From positions 124,001 through 188,000 of the forward strand of contig NZ_QXQB01000002.1 of the NCBI RefSeq assembly GCF_003605435.1: a DNA stretch of 64,000 bases, given 5' to 3'. Position 1 is the stretch's first letter, and each line of letters opens with the position of its first letter. Positions 1 to 8,975 of this stretch are shown piece after piece. The translations under genes were made by a program, and so were the position numbers. Under the pieces are notes generated by a model. It saw nothing but the letters and a program-made list of their open reading frames with translations. It made no database searches and was not told the origin of the DNA. The DNA is from Paenibacillus pinisoli. Lineage in GTDB: Bacteria > Bacillota > Bacilli > Paenibacillales > Paenibacillaceae.

Positions 1-1120
1 CAGGCTTCACGTCTCCGTTCACATTCCATTGCTCGGTAACCGCTTTGAGCGACAATCCCTTGAACGGCAAATCGAACTCTTCATCTGCCGCCGATGGCGT
101 ATAGCTGAGGTCGTATTGCGACTTGCGGATATTCAGGCTGCTGTCCACATAGACGTCGACATTCAGCTTAAGCGCTTCTTGGAAGAAAGCGTCAAGCCAT
201 TCCTTGTCTTCCTTCTCCATGCTCTTCATGCCATCGCGCAAGGAAACAAGCAGTTCTTCGATCTCTGCAGCCGCAGCGTCCGCTTGCTCGCTCAGCGTTG
301 GCGCGTCAAGTCCGCCAGTACCGAACAGATCCCTCTCGCCCATGGACTCCATCAGCGCCTTGTTCGACTCGAACAATTCTAATATGCCCTTGATCATGGC
401 TTGCAAGCCTGCGCGGTCAGCGATCAGCGCATCCAGGTACGAGCCTGCCCAATCCCACAGACCTTTGCTGTCCATGCTGAATTGTACATGCATCAGACCG
501 GTCTCAACGCCGTTGATCGGCTCCGATACAGGCGTAACTTTCAGATCCTTCGGGTTAGGCAGATTGGTAATGCCGTAATTAGCAATGATATCGGCCATAT
601 CAAGGCCCAGCTTCGCAATCGATTCTTCATCGACGCCTTCCGGCAATGCCGCTTCTTCCGGATCAATGCCATTCAGCTCCAGATATGTGCTGCCTGTCAG
701 ATCGAATGTGAACGGCTGCTTCGCGCCTTCCAGCTCAATGACAAGCGTCTTCTCATCCGCTTTCGCCGAGAATCCTACCGATACAGGCTTCTCTCCCAGC
801 GTAAGCTTACCGTCAACGGACATGCGGGTATGGCCCGCCTGCAGCTGATTAAGCTCCAGCTTTACATTAGAGAACAAACGAAGCAGCTCAACGTCTTCAT
901 CCGTCATTTCTTCATTCTCAATTGCGTCTTTAATAGCCTTCTCATCCAGATTCAGCTTGAATTCCAGCGTGCTTTTGCTTTCGCTTGATGTAGTCTTCAT
1001 CGCATTCTTCAGCGTCTGGTTCAGGTCCAGTCCGCCCACCGACTGACAGCCTGCCGCGATCAAAACCGTCATGGCAAGCATCAGCATGGTCAGCCGTTTG
1101 GCTTTCAGCCATTTCTTCAT
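1..1120 (-). CDS. Secreted lipoprotein, probable stalk-domain family (3' end outside window)
   Basis: The frame opens at an ATG at 1120 behind GGGAGAG and runs off the window's left edge, so at least 373 residues are present and the C-terminus is missing. The N-terminus is a lipoprotein signal: basic residues, a hydrophobic stretch, then LIAAGC with the lipidated Cys at residue 25. The mature part is Asp/Glu/Leu-rich, with alternating beta-strand-like segments. Paenibacillus has many lipoproteins of this build that carry a copper-amine-oxidase N-terminal (stalk) domain near the C-terminus; that part would lie outside the window, so the family assignment is inference. It is anchored outside the membrane. 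A 132-base gap separates it from the upstream flippase gene on the same strand. Confidence 0.75.
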   Translation of the reverse strand, partial: MKKWLKAKRLTMLMLAMTVLIAAGCQSVGGLDLNQTLKNAMKTTSSESKSTLEFKLNLDEKAIKDAIENEEMTDEDVELLRLFSNVKLELNQLQAGHTRMSVDGKLTLGEKPVSVGFSAKADEKTLVIELEGAKQPFTFDLTGSTYLELNGIDPEEAALPEGVDEESIAKLGLDMADIIANYGITNLPNPKDLKVTPVSEPINGVETGLMHVQFSMDSKGLWDWAGSYLDALIADRAGLQAMIKGILELFESNKALMESMGERDLFGTGGLDAPTLSEQADAAAAEIEELLVSLRDGMKSMEKEDKEWLDAFFQEALKLNVDVYVDSSLNIRKSQYDLSYTPSAADEEFDLPFKGLSLKAVTEQWNVNGDVKP

Positions 1121-1252
1121 TTCGTATCTCTCCCTCTCTTATGTACATATAAATGAACTGAACTTATTGTACTTGAGAGGTTGATAGATTGTAAATGTCT
1201 GGAATGGATAATTTGGAACGATTATCAAATTCCGTTGCATCTTTTTGGCAGA

Positions 1253-2938
1253 TTAAGCGCCTGTACGCTGAACTACTCGAAGCAGCTTATTGAACGGTCC
1301 CCTAAGCGGCCTAGGGAGCGCCGTAACATCCTCTGGTCTAATTACGCGAAGCGCGAGCAGCAGGATGACGTACAATCCGCCGACCACGGCCGCTGCAGCT
1401 ATAGCAGCCAGCAAATACGACAGCTTGCCGGGCCAAGCGCCCGTCAGCTTCAAGACGCCAAGCTCGGCACCCCAGCCAGCCAGCGCCGATAGCGCTACAG
1501 CGGCGATATACGGTAACCACCGGGCGCCAAGCACTTGAAGCTTCACGATGCCGTTGATGCTTCTCAGATTGAGAAGGGTTACTGCGATAAAGCATACCGC
1601 CGAGCCGATGATAAGCCCATAGATGCCAAGGAATGGCCCCAGCGCAATGCTGACGGCAACCTTAAGCCCCAGCCCGATCAGCGTATGCGTCATTGACGTC
1701 CTCGGCTTGCCCATGCCGTAGATGATCGAATTGGAGGTCATCATCGTAATTTGCAGAATAGCTGCGGCTGACAAGGCCGCTACTGGTCCGCTGCCGCTTG
1801 GTCCGGAGAACAGCAAGCCTGTAACCGATGTCGAAGCTACCGTAAGCAGCAGGGCGACAGGAACGCCTGTGAAGCATACAATCCTCATCACCATGGAAGC
1901 TTGGCGGCGAACCTCATCCATATTTTTCAGCGAGAAGGCCGATGAGATGATCGGAATAATAGAAGACCCGAGCGCGATCGCCAGAATCGGCGGAATGCCC
2001 GCCAGGGAGATCGCCTTAATGCCGTAGTCGGCGGCCACCGCCGACGCTTCGGCAAGCGTATAGTAATTTTCGGTCAGACGGTTGAATAGCATAACATCGA
2101 AGAGCAGGACGAGATTGATCGACATCGACGTTACCAGCGATGGAATCGACATGCTCAATATCTCTTTGTAAATACCGCGTTTGCTAAGCGTGACGGGAGA
2201 CTTCGAAGACTTTGAAGCATTCGAGCTGAAGGATGGCATAAGCGCAGCTGAAGCCTCCGCATTCATCCGGCGGACGGGCTTCGCAGTTGCAGAGTCCTGC
2301 TTCTTCAGCTTGCGGGCGAATCTGAGCATGACAGCGAACGCGGCGATACCGCCGAATACGCTGCCGAACGTAATCGCCGCTGCCGCCCATTGGTCGCCCC
2401 AACCCAGCTCCAGCACCAGCCAGCCGAGCAGAAGGCCCAGAATAACGCGGGCGAATTGCTCTACGATCTGGGATGTGCCGCCGACGGACATCATCTGACG
2501 TCCCTGGAAGTAGCCTCTCATCATCGCGACAAGAGGGAAGAACAGGAGCGCCGGCGCGATGGCGCGAATCGCCATAACGCTGCCCGGCTCCTTGGATATG
2601 GCGCCATATAAGGGCGCCAGCGCGAACAAGGCGATAGCCAGTATGAAGCCCGTCACCAGACCGAATAGAAGGCCGGCGCGATAGATGCGCTGCGCCTCGT
2701 CCGGCCGCCCCAGCGCATAACGCTCCGACACCATCTTGCTGATGGCGCTCGGGAAGCCGGCCGTTGCGATCATCAGCACGATCATATAGACCTGATTCGC
2801 ATTCGTGAAGGCAATGTTGCCTTCGTCCCCAAGCATATAATCCAGCGGTATGCGCTGGAACAAGCCGAGAAACCGGGCGACGAGCGCTGCCGCCGCCAGT
2901 ATAATCGTGCCCTTTAACAGGGATTCTTTCTTCAGCAT
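1253..2938 (-). CDS. MOP-superfamily lipid-linked oligosaccharide flippase (SpoVB/MurJ-like)
   Basis: 561 residues, almost wholly hydrophobic, with about 14 membrane helices. This matches the polysaccharide transporter branch of the MOP superfamily, which includes B. subtilis SpoVB and YtgP/MurJ. A Ser/Lys-rich cytoplasmic insertion at about residues 206-255 separates the two halves. Family members flip undecaprenyl-linked precursors across the membrane for wall, cortex or polysaccharide synthesis. Which one this is cannot be decided here, because no spo or mur neighbour helps. The start lies 18 bases after the stop of the ThuA gene, suggesting one transcript, with AAGGGGA 13 bases before the ATG. 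Confidence 0.8.
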   Translation of the reverse strand: MLKKESLLKGTIILAAAALVARFLGLFQRIPLDYMLGDEGNIAFTNANQVYMIVLMIATAGFPSAISKMVSERYALGRPDEAQRIYRAGLLFGLVTGFILAIALFALAPLYGAISKEPGSVMAIRAIAPALLFFPLVAMMRGYFQGRQMMSVGGTSQIVEQFARVILGLLLGWLVLELGWGDQWAAAAITFGSVFGGIAAFAVMLRFARKLKKQDSATAKPVRRMNAEASAALMPSFSSNASKSSKSPVTLSKRGIYKEILSMSIPSLVTSMSINLVLLFDVMLFNRLTENYYTLAEASAVAADYGIKAISLAGIPPILAIALGSSIIPIISSAFSLKNMDEVRRQASMVMRIVCFTGVPVALLLTVASTSVTGLLFSGPSGSGPVAALSAAAILQITMMTSNSIIYGMGKPRTSMTHTLIGLGLKVAVSIALGPFLGIYGLIIGSAVCFIAVTLLNLRSINGIVKLQVLGARWLPYIAAVALSALAGWGAELGVLKLTGAWPGKLSYLLAAIAAAAVVGGLYVILLLALRVIRPEDVTALPRPLRGPFNKLLRVVQRTGA

Positions 2939-2956
2939 AACGGTCGGCTCGTCCCC

Positions 2957-3682
2957 TTACGATTGGTTTGAGATCGGTTCCAGCGGCTGATGGTTGCCGC
3001 GTACAGGAGCAGACGCATGGGACGGAGCCGCCCAGCGAATGCCGTTCTGGATCACTTGCAGTACTTGCGGATTGTAATAGGTCGGATACGTCTCATGGCC
3101 TGGACGGAAATAGAAGATTTTGCCCTGTCCTCTGCTGAATGTGCAGCCGCTGCGGAATACTTCCCCGCCTTCGAACCAGCTCACGAAGATCAGCTCGTCA
3201 GGAGCCGGAATATCAAAGTGCTCGCCGTACATCTCTTCGTTCTCCAGCGTAATATATTCAGGCAAGCCGGCAGCAATCGGATGCGCAGGGTTGACGACCC
3301 ATAGACGCTCCTTCTCTCCCGCTTCTCTCCACTTCAAATCGCAGCCCGTTCCCATGAGCTTTTTGAATATTTTGGAGAAATGTCCGGAATGCAGCACGAT
3401 CAGGCCCATGCCATTCAGCACACGCTGCTGCACGCGCTCCACGATCGCGTCATCCACCTGGTCATGCGCCATATGGCCCCACCAGATCAGGACGTCTGTC
3501 TCGTTAAGGCGCTCTTCCGTCAAGCCATGCTCCGGCTCTTCCAGCGTTGCGGTTGCAACTTCAATATCGCCGGCGGCAATGCCTTTCGCAAGCGCCTGGT
3601 GAATGCCGTCCGGGTATACTTTCTTCACTTCATCATGCTGCTTCTCGTGCAGGAATTCATTCCATACTGTTACTTTTACCAT
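2957..3682 (-). CDS. ThuA-like domain protein (trehalose-utilization family)
   Basis: 241 residues with the glutamine-amidotransferase-like ThuA fold: a strand followed by VLIWWGH, then [17 protein letters not shown], and [17 protein letters not shown] near the end. Family members occur in sugar catabolism loci, and their exact reaction is not settled. An upstream in-frame TTG at 3688 is only three bases from the GGCGG ribosome site, so the ATG at 3682 with nine-base spacing is preferred. It probably shares a transcript with the flippase gene downstream. The two activities have no obvious link, so co-transcription may be incidental. Confidence 0.8.
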   Translation of the reverse strand: MVKVTVWNEFLHEKQHDEVKKVYPDGIHQALAKGIAAGDIEVATATLEEPEHGLTEERLNETDVLIWWGHMAHDQVDDAIVERVQQRVLNGMGLIVLHSGHFSKIFKKLMGTGCDLKWREAGEKERLWVVNPAHPIAAGLPEYITLENEEMYGEHFDIPAPDELIFVSWFEGGEVFRSGCTFSRGQGKIFYFRPGHETYPTYYNPQVLQVIQNGIRWAAPSHASAPVRGNHQPLEPISNQS

Positions 3683-3728
3683 ATCCAATTACCGCCTTTA
3701 ATGTAGTATAGGTTCCCATGCCGTCAAC

Positions 3729-4220
3729 TTAGTTGAAGATTAGCCACAATACAAACAGAATGATCATGGCGCTTTGCAAAACGATCTTGACGATGACACT
3801 TGTAAACAAGCCTACCAGCGAGCCCCAGCCTACCTTGAGCGAACGCTCGAGGTTCGCGCCTGCAATCATCTCTCCGATTACCGCGCCTGCGAAAGGACCG
3901 ATAATGAGGCCAAAGGCCGGAATGACAAACGGTCCCGCTATGAGGCCGATGGTGCTTCCGATGATCGATGCCTTCGTCCCTCCATACCGCTTGACTCCCC
4001 ATGCGCTAACCGCATAATCCGCGATGAACAGCACGATAAAGATCAGCGACTGAATGATCCAGAAAAACACGCCGAACGGCTCAAATGAAAAAAACAGCCC
4101 GTATACAAAGTAGGCCGCGTATATTGCGATGGCCCCCGGCAGTATCGGATAAATGGTTCCCGCCATGCCGATGATGAACAGCAATATAATTAGCGTCCAT
4201 CCCAAAATGTCCAAAAACAT
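3729..4220 (-). CDS. DUF456 family membrane protein
   Basis: 163 residues with four to five membrane helices and Gly-rich turns such as GMAGTIYPILPG near the N-terminus and GSTIGLIAGPFVIPAFGLI in the middle. This pattern is typical of DUF456 proteins (B. subtilis YqgC type). Function is unknown across the family. GGGGAGATG sits four bases before the ATG. It lies in a row of minus-strand genes, with 76 bases to the downstream HAD phosphatase gene and no terminator visible between them. Confidence 0.8.
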   Translation of the reverse strand: MFLDILGWTLIILLFIIGMAGTIYPILPGAIAIYAAYFVYGLFFSFEPFGVFFWIIQSLIFIVLFIADYAVSAWGVKRYGGTKASIIGSTIGLIAGPFVIPAFGLIIGPFAGAVIGEMIAGANLERSLKVGWGSLVGLFTSVIVKIVLQSAMIILFVLWLIFN

Positions 4221-4296
4221 ATTTCATCTCCCCTTAAGGTTATGAATGAGCCGGCACAGGTTTTATCCGTGTGACACTATACGTATACGGATGATG

Positions 4297-5043
4297 CTAC
4301 AAGACGTAGCGTTTGATCAATTCCGCCACCCCATGCTCTTGATTGGACAACGTCACGACATCTGCCGCTTCCTTCACGGCATCCTGCGCGTTGCCCATCG
4401 CCACGCCAAGGCCCGCTTCGCGAATGGCGGCAATATCGTTCAGGCTGTCCCCGGCCGCTACCACCTCCGACATGTCGATGCCCATCCACTCGCAGAGCTC
4501 CCGAAGCGCGCTTGCCTTCGAGACGCCTAGCGGATTCAGCTCGATATTTTGCAACGAGGAATTGGTGATTTCCAGCCCGCCCCAGGTTTGCACCTCGGCC
4601 AGAATCAGCTCCAGCGCCCGATCGTCTTCTGTATAATAGCCGAACTTGAGCCAATGGAAGGAGTCATAGTTATGGGAAGCATCGAACCAGCGCTCCTTGT
4701 TGTAGATCTCGCCTGTCGTATAAGCCCAGAACCACACTTCGGGATATTGCTGCGCCAGCTCGTGCAGCCGCTGCACATAGATGGGGCTCAGCTCCGTCCG
4801 CTTGTACAGCACATGAGGCTCCGTCCAAATCTCGCCGCCGTTCACCGTGATCATCGGAGTCGTCAGCTTCAGCTGCTCCGCATAAGGCAGCGCGCTGGCG
4901 AAGCCCCTGCCTGTTGAGAAGCTGACCGTGATGCCGGCGTCCAGCGCGCGCTGCACCCACTCGGCATTTTCCGGACTGATCTCGCTTTGCTCGTTCAAGA
5001 GCGTTCCGTCCATATCCAGTGCAATCAATTTGTACTTCGTCAT
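4297..5043 (-). CDS. Cof-type HAD-IIB phosphatase
   Basis: 248 residues carrying the four HAD motifs: DMDGTLL at residues 10-16 (both catalytic Asp present), a Ser/Thr motif in SFSTGRG, a Lys in GVSKASALREL, and the metal-binding GDSLNDIAAI. The central C2B cap is present (about residues 85-180). Family members dephosphorylate sugar phosphates, pyridoxal phosphate or flavin precursors, and sequence alone does not give the substrate. The protein is soluble and cytoplasmic. AAGGAGATGACAGC precedes the ATG. Confidence 0.85.
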   Translation of the reverse strand: MTKYKLIALDMDGTLLNEQSEISPENAEWVQRALDAGITVSFSTGRGFASALPYAEQLKLTTPMITVNGGEIWTEPHVLYKRTELSPIYVQRLHELAQQYPEVWFWAYTTGEIYNKERWFDASHNYDSFHWLKFGYYTEDDRALELILAEVQTWGGLEITNSSLQNIELNPLGVSKASALRELCEWMGIDMSEVVAAGDSLNDIAAIREAGLGVAMGNAQDAVKEAADVVTLSNQEHGVAELIKRYVL

Positions 5044-5113
5044 GCTGTCATCTCCTTATCCGTTCCTGACGTACCAGCCTATTTTAACATATTAAGATGC
5101 GAAAAAACCAAAC

Positions 5114-5156
5114 GAAAAAGAGACCGCCAGCCCCGGTATGCCGGGGGACGGTCTCT
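5114..5156 (-). terminator. Rho-independent terminator after the metal ABC operon
   Basis: On the minus strand AGAGACCG pairs with CGGTCTCT around a GC-rich inner stem, followed by a short T run. It begins about 20 bases after the stop of the last permease gene. Confidence 0.8.
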
Positions 5157-5174
5157 TCTTAATCCTGCTATGGA

Positions 5175-6059
5175 TTACGCATTCACGGAAGCAGCCAGCG
5201 AACGCTGTCTGAGCTTGCGGACAACCAGCCCGTGGGACGGCGAGAACAGGAAGGCCAGCACGAAGAGGAAGCCTGCCGCGCATACCATGCAGCCTGCAAT
5301 CGAAGCATCCAGCAGCACCGATACGCCGTACCCCAGGAACGTGCTTGCGACGCCGACAGCCACACTGATAAAGAGCATGGCGCTAAGCCGGTCTGTCAGC
5401 AGATACGCAGTGGATGCCGGAATAATGAGCAGCCCTACAACGAGAATCGCTCCAACGCTCTCGAAGGAGCTGACCGTCGCCATGGATACGAGTCCCATGA
5501 GCAGATAGTGGATCAATGCAACCGGGATCCCGATCGCTGCGGCGAGCGCCGGGTCGAAGGAGCATAATTTGAACTGCTTATAGAAGGCGGCGATTACCGC
5601 GATGATGACAGCCAGCGTAAAGCCTAGCAGCCATACTGCTTTCGGGCCCATATCGACCCCGCCAAGCTCCCATATATTCCAATGGACGAATGCGATCTCG
5701 CCGTATAGAATCGCATCCTGGTCCAGATGCACCTGGCGCGCGAACAAACTGACCAGAATAACTCCAATGGCGAACAAAGCTGTGAAGACCACTCCGATGG
5801 ATGCATCCGACTGAATGCCGCTCCGCTGGAACATGCCGATCAGGAACGTGGTCAATACGCCGAAGAGGAGTGCGGCGAACATCATCAATAACGAATCTCT
5901 GGAGCCGCTGATGAGAAAAGCGATAACGATGCCGGGCATTACGGAATGGCTGATTGCATCTCCGATCATCGCCATCTTGCGAAGCACGAGAAACACCCCG
6001 ACAATGCCGCAGCAAGCGGCCACTAAAGAACCGGTCAACAAAATCCAGAAGTCGCTCAT
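5175..6059 (-). CDS. mntD: Mn/Zn ABC transporter, permease 2
   Basis: 294 residues with eight or nine membrane helices. The family signature DAISHSVMPGIVIAF of ABC-3 (TroC/TroD/ZnuB) permeases appears near residue 34. It would form the membrane channel with the other permease for manganese or zinc uptake. Its ATG overlaps the stop of the preceding permease gene by four bases (ATGA), so translation is probably coupled. It is last in a four-gene operon and is followed by a terminator. The gene name follows B. subtilis mntABCD by order; the metal specificity is not proven. Confidence 0.85.
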   Translation of the reverse strand: MSDFWILLTGSLVAACCGIVGVFLVLRKMAMIGDAISHSVMPGIVIAFLISGSRDSLLMMFAALLFGVLTTFLIGMFQRSGIQSDASIGVVFTALFAIGVILVSLFARQVHLDQDAILYGEIAFVHWNIWELGGVDMGPKAVWLLGFTLAVIIAVIAAFYKQFKLCSFDPALAAAIGIPVALIHYLLMGLVSMATVSSFESVGAILVVGLLIIPASTAYLLTDRLSAMLFISVAVGVASTFLGYGVSVLLDASIAGCMVCAAGFLFVLAFLFSPSHGLVVRKLRQRSLAASVNA

Positions 6060-6994
6060 AGGGCCGTCTCTCCTTTCATGCGCTCAGCCCGCAGCTCTCC
6101 CTCCATCATATAGCGCTTCTTCACACGAAGGCGAAGCAGACGCTTCGCAATCAGGCCGCGCTGAGGGCCGAACAAAATGGACAGCAAGAAAAATGCAGTT
6201 GCGGCAAGCACGGTGACAGGGCCTGTCGGCAGATTGGATACCGAGGAGCTTATCCATGTGCCGAGCGCGCCGCTCAGAGCGCCGAACAGGCCGGACAGGG
6301 CAACCATAATGCCTAGCCGGTTCGTCCAGTATCTGGCCGATACCGCCGGCGTAATAAGCAAAGCGGCAATGAGCACGACGCCGACCGCCTGAATGCCGAC
6401 AACGACGGCAACCACGATCAACAGCATAAGCAGCTGCTCCAGGAAAGCTACCGGATAGCCGATGCCTTTCGCAAAGCCCGGGTCGAACGATATAAGCTTG
6501 AATTGCTTGAATAAGAGCGTACAAATCGTCACAAGCGATACCGATATAATCGACATCGTTACAACGTCAGAGCCGACCATAGCAGCCGCTTGCCCGAACA
6601 GGAATTTATCCAGACCCGCTTGATTGCCGTACGCGCCATGTTGAATAAAGGTAAGAAGAACGATACCTAATCCGAAAAATGTCGATAATACAATGCCAAG
6701 CGCCGCATCCTGCTTCAGTCTGGAGTGGCGCGTAATGTAGCCGATGCCGAAGGTCGCGATTACGCCAGCGATTCCGGCGCCGATCAGAAACACTCCGATT
6801 GACTTGATGCCCGTGAGCATAAATGCGATACAAATGCCCGGCAGCGCGGCGTGGGCCAGCGTATCCCCTACGAGGCTCTGCTTCCTCAGATACGAGAAGC
6901 TGCCGATTACGCCGCTGCTAAGCCCCAGCAGCATGCAGCCGAAGAAAATCCACTGCATGTTGGGATCGGCCATCATCTCCATGAAGTTTTTCAT
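6056..6994 (-). CDS. mntC: Mn/Zn ABC transporter, permease 1
   Basis: 312 residues, about eight helices, with the ABC-3 permease signature [16 protein letters not shown] near residue 43. It pairs with the second permease in the import channel. The gene overlaps the ATPase gene upstream and the second permease downstream by four bases each. The C-terminal 30 residues are basic, probably cytoplasmic, and longer than in many homologues. Substrate is inferred from the operon and binding protein only. Confidence 0.85.
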   Translation of the reverse strand: MKNFMEMMADPNMQWIFFGCMLLGLSSGVIGSFSYLRKQSLVGDTLAHAALPGICIAFMLTGIKSIGVFLIGAGIAGVIATFGIGYITRHSRLKQDAALGIVLSTFFGLGIVLLTFIQHGAYGNQAGLDKFLFGQAAAMVGSDVVTMSIISVSLVTICTLLFKQFKLISFDPGFAKGIGYPVAFLEQLLMLLIVVAVVVGIQAVGVVLIAALLITPAVSARYWTNRLGIMVALSGLFGALSGALGTWISSSVSNLPTGPVTVLAATAFFLLSILFGPQRGLIAKRLLRLRVKKRYMMEGELRAERMKGETAL

Positions 6995-7776
6995 GACCGA
7001 TCACCCCGGCTTTGATCGAGGAATGCCAATCTGCCCCCGTAAGTGCGCTGCAGCTTCTCCTGTGTGAAGGTTTCGGCTGTCGGCCCGAACGCCTGCAATT
7101 CTACATTAAGCAGCAGCACCGAGTCGAAGTATTGCTCCACGGTCGCCAGATCATGATGGACGACGATAACCGTCTTTCCTTGCTTCTTAAGCTCCTGCAG
7201 CAAAGTGATAATCGCTTTCTCTGTTGCGGCGTCTACGCCGGCGAAAGGCTCATCCATGAAATACAGCTTGGCGTTCTGCGCCAGCGCCCTTGCCAGGAAT
7301 ACGCGCTGCTGCTGTCCGCCGGACAATTGGCTGATCTGCCTGTCGGCGAATTCGGCCATGCCTACCTTCTCCAGACATTCCAGCGCATGCGCCTTGTCCT
7401 TCGCCTTCGGCCGGCCAAACCAGCCCAGTCTGCCGTATGTGCCCATCAGCACGACGTCCAGCGCATTCGTCGGAAAGTCCCAATCGACGGACTCGCGCTG
7501 CGGCACGTAGCCGATCAGCTTGCGCTGCTCCTTGTAAGGCTTGCCATAGACGAGCACTTCTCCGCTGATCGCCGGAATCAGTCCAAGCGCCGCCTTCATC
7601 ATAGTTGATTTGCCCGCTCCGTTCGGCCCGATGATGCCGATCAGCTCGCCTTCCTTCACCTGAAAGGAAACGTTGCGGAGCACTGGTTTTTTTTGATAGG
7701 CCACGCTAAGCCCGCTTACGGACAAAGGCGCCGCAGCCTCGCTTGACGTAAACACCGATTTCGCTGTCTGACTCAT
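6991..7776 (-). CDS. mntB: Mn/Zn ABC transporter, ATP-binding subunit
   Basis: 261 residues with Walker [10 protein letters not shown], the Q-loop in [14 protein letters not shown], signature LSGGQQQR, Walker B LYFMDEPF and the H-loop HH in VIVVHHDL. The VDWDFP segment after the Q-loop is typical of TroB/MntB-type ATPases. The start was moved to the ATG at 7776, nine bases after AAAGGAAG; a longer frame to 7806 has no suitable ribosome site. It lies between the binding-protein and permease genes. Confidence 0.9.
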   Translation of the reverse strand: MSQTAKSVFTSSEAAAPLSVSGLSVAYQKKPVLRNVSFQVKEGELIGIIGPNGAGKSTMMKAALGLIPAISGEVLVYGKPYKEQRKLIGYVPQRESVDWDFPTNALDVVLMGTYGRLGWFGRPKAKDKAHALECLEKVGMAEFADRQISQLSGGQQQRVFLARALAQNAKLYFMDEPFAGVDAATEKAIITLLQELKKQGKTVIVVHHDLATVEQYFDSVLLLNVELQAFGPTAETFTQEKLQRTYGGRLAFLDQSRGDRS

Positions 7777-7809
7777 AAAGGCCACTTCCTTTCTCTCTCC
7801 AACCAAACG

Positions 7810-8772
7810 TTATTTCAACGATTCGACAATCGTGTCAACATTATGTTTCACCATGCCTAGATAGGTGCCTTCCGGCGTTCCCTTATCGCCCATCGCATCG
7901 GAGAACAATTCTCCGCCGATCCGAACCTCATGCCCCAGCTTCTTGGCTCCTTCAATAACGGATTCGATAGACTTCGAGGATACGCTGGATTCGATAAATA
8001 CAGCCTTGATGCCATGCTCCACCAGAAACCCCCGCAGCTCGCTGACATCCTTGGAGCCGTATTCCGACATCGTATTCATTCCCTGCAGCCCTGTGACTTG
8101 CAGACCGTATGCTTTCCCGAAATATCCGAAAGCATCATGCGCCGTAACCAGAATGCGGCTCTTCTCCGGAATGGAGGCAATCTGCTCCCGCGCGTAGGCG
8201 TCAAGCTTCTCCATCTCCGCCAGGTAAGCCTCGGCATTGGCCGCATATTGCTCGGCATGCGCAGGATCCTTCTCGGCAAGCGTGTCCCTGATGACTTCAA
8301 CGGCGGACATCCAGAGCTTCACGTCGAACCAGATATGCGGGTCATGCACCGCTTCTCCCGTCGAGGCGGGATTGCCGAGGAGCTGGGACTCTGTCAGCTT
8401 GGAGGCAACAGCCACTACCGGCTTCCTCTCCTCCAGCTTCTCGAAGATTTCGCCCATCTTGCCTTCCAAGTGAAGGCCATTGTAGAAAATAATATCTGCA
8501 TGGTCGAGCTTGCGGACATCGCCTTGCGATGCCTTATATAGATGGGGGTCGATGCCCGGCCCCATTAATCCCGTAACCTCCACATAATCGCCGCCGACAT
8601 GCTGCGCCGCATCCGCGATCATTCCGGTCGTAGCCGTAATGCGCAGCTTGCCGCTGTCCGTGCTGCCGGGATCCATACCGCAGCCTGACAATGCCAGAAT
8701 GGATACAGCGAGAAACGCGAGTGTCATCATGAATCGCCTAATGGCGGAATTGCCGAATTGATATGCCTTCAT
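7810..8772 (-). CDS. mntA: Mn/Zn ABC transporter, substrate-binding lipoprotein
   Basis: 320 residues of the cluster A-I (TroA/ZnuA/PsaA) family. A lipobox LALSGC places the lipidated Cys at residue 31. Metal ligands can be read as H77, H146, H212 and D292, with spacing very close to TroA. The third ligand is His rather than the Glu of strictly Mn-binding PsaA, so manganese and zinc both remain possible. First gene of the operon, behind a strong GAGGAGG site. A DtxR-like half palindrome lies upstream (see the regulatory entry). Confidence 0.88.
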   Translation of the reverse strand: MKAYQFGNSAIRRFMMTLAFLAVSILALSGCGMDPGSTDSGKLRITATTGMIADAAQHVGGDYVEVTGLMGPGIDPHLYKASQGDVRKLDHADIIFYNGLHLEGKMGEIFEKLEERKPVVAVASKLTESQLLGNPASTGEAVHDPHIWFDVKLWMSAVEVIRDTLAEKDPAHAEQYAANAEAYLAEMEKLDAYAREQIASIPEKSRILVTAHDAFGYFGKAYGLQVTGLQGMNTMSEYGSKDVSELRGFLVEHGIKAVFIESSVSSKSIESVIEGAKKLGHEVRIGGELFSDAMGDKGTPEGTYLGMVKHNVDTIVESLK

Positions 8773-8804
8773 ACCTATGCCTCCTCATGAACCCGTCACA
8801 TCAA

Positions 8805-8847
8805 AGTATAAGTTGGATTTGCCCCTATCCATTTCATTTAGCCTAAC
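8805..8847 (-). promoter_or_regulatory. Possible promoter and DtxR/MntR-type site for the metal operon
   Basis: Minus strand: a TATACT hexamer (8805-8810) lies 33 bases before the mntA start. GTTAGGCTAAA (8837-8847) resembles the core of DtxR/MntR/SirR-type operators. No good -35 is visible at the right distance, so this is a weak call. Confidence 0.25.
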
Positions 8848-8927
8848 GCCTCTTTTTTAATAATACACAAAAATGTTTCTCTTGCGCAACATTTATTTTT
8901 GGGGACAACTGTCTACACTTTCTCAGC

Positions 8928-8966
8928 ACAAAAAAAGCTGTCCGCGATGAGATCGCAGACAGCTTC
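8928..8966 (-). terminator. Rho-independent terminator after the PBP gene
   Basis: AGCTGTCTGCGATC pairs with GATCGCGGACAGCT around a short loop, with one bulge. It is followed by seven T on the minus strand, just past the stop codon at 8976. Confidence 0.85.
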
Positions 8967-8975
8967 TTATTCCTT

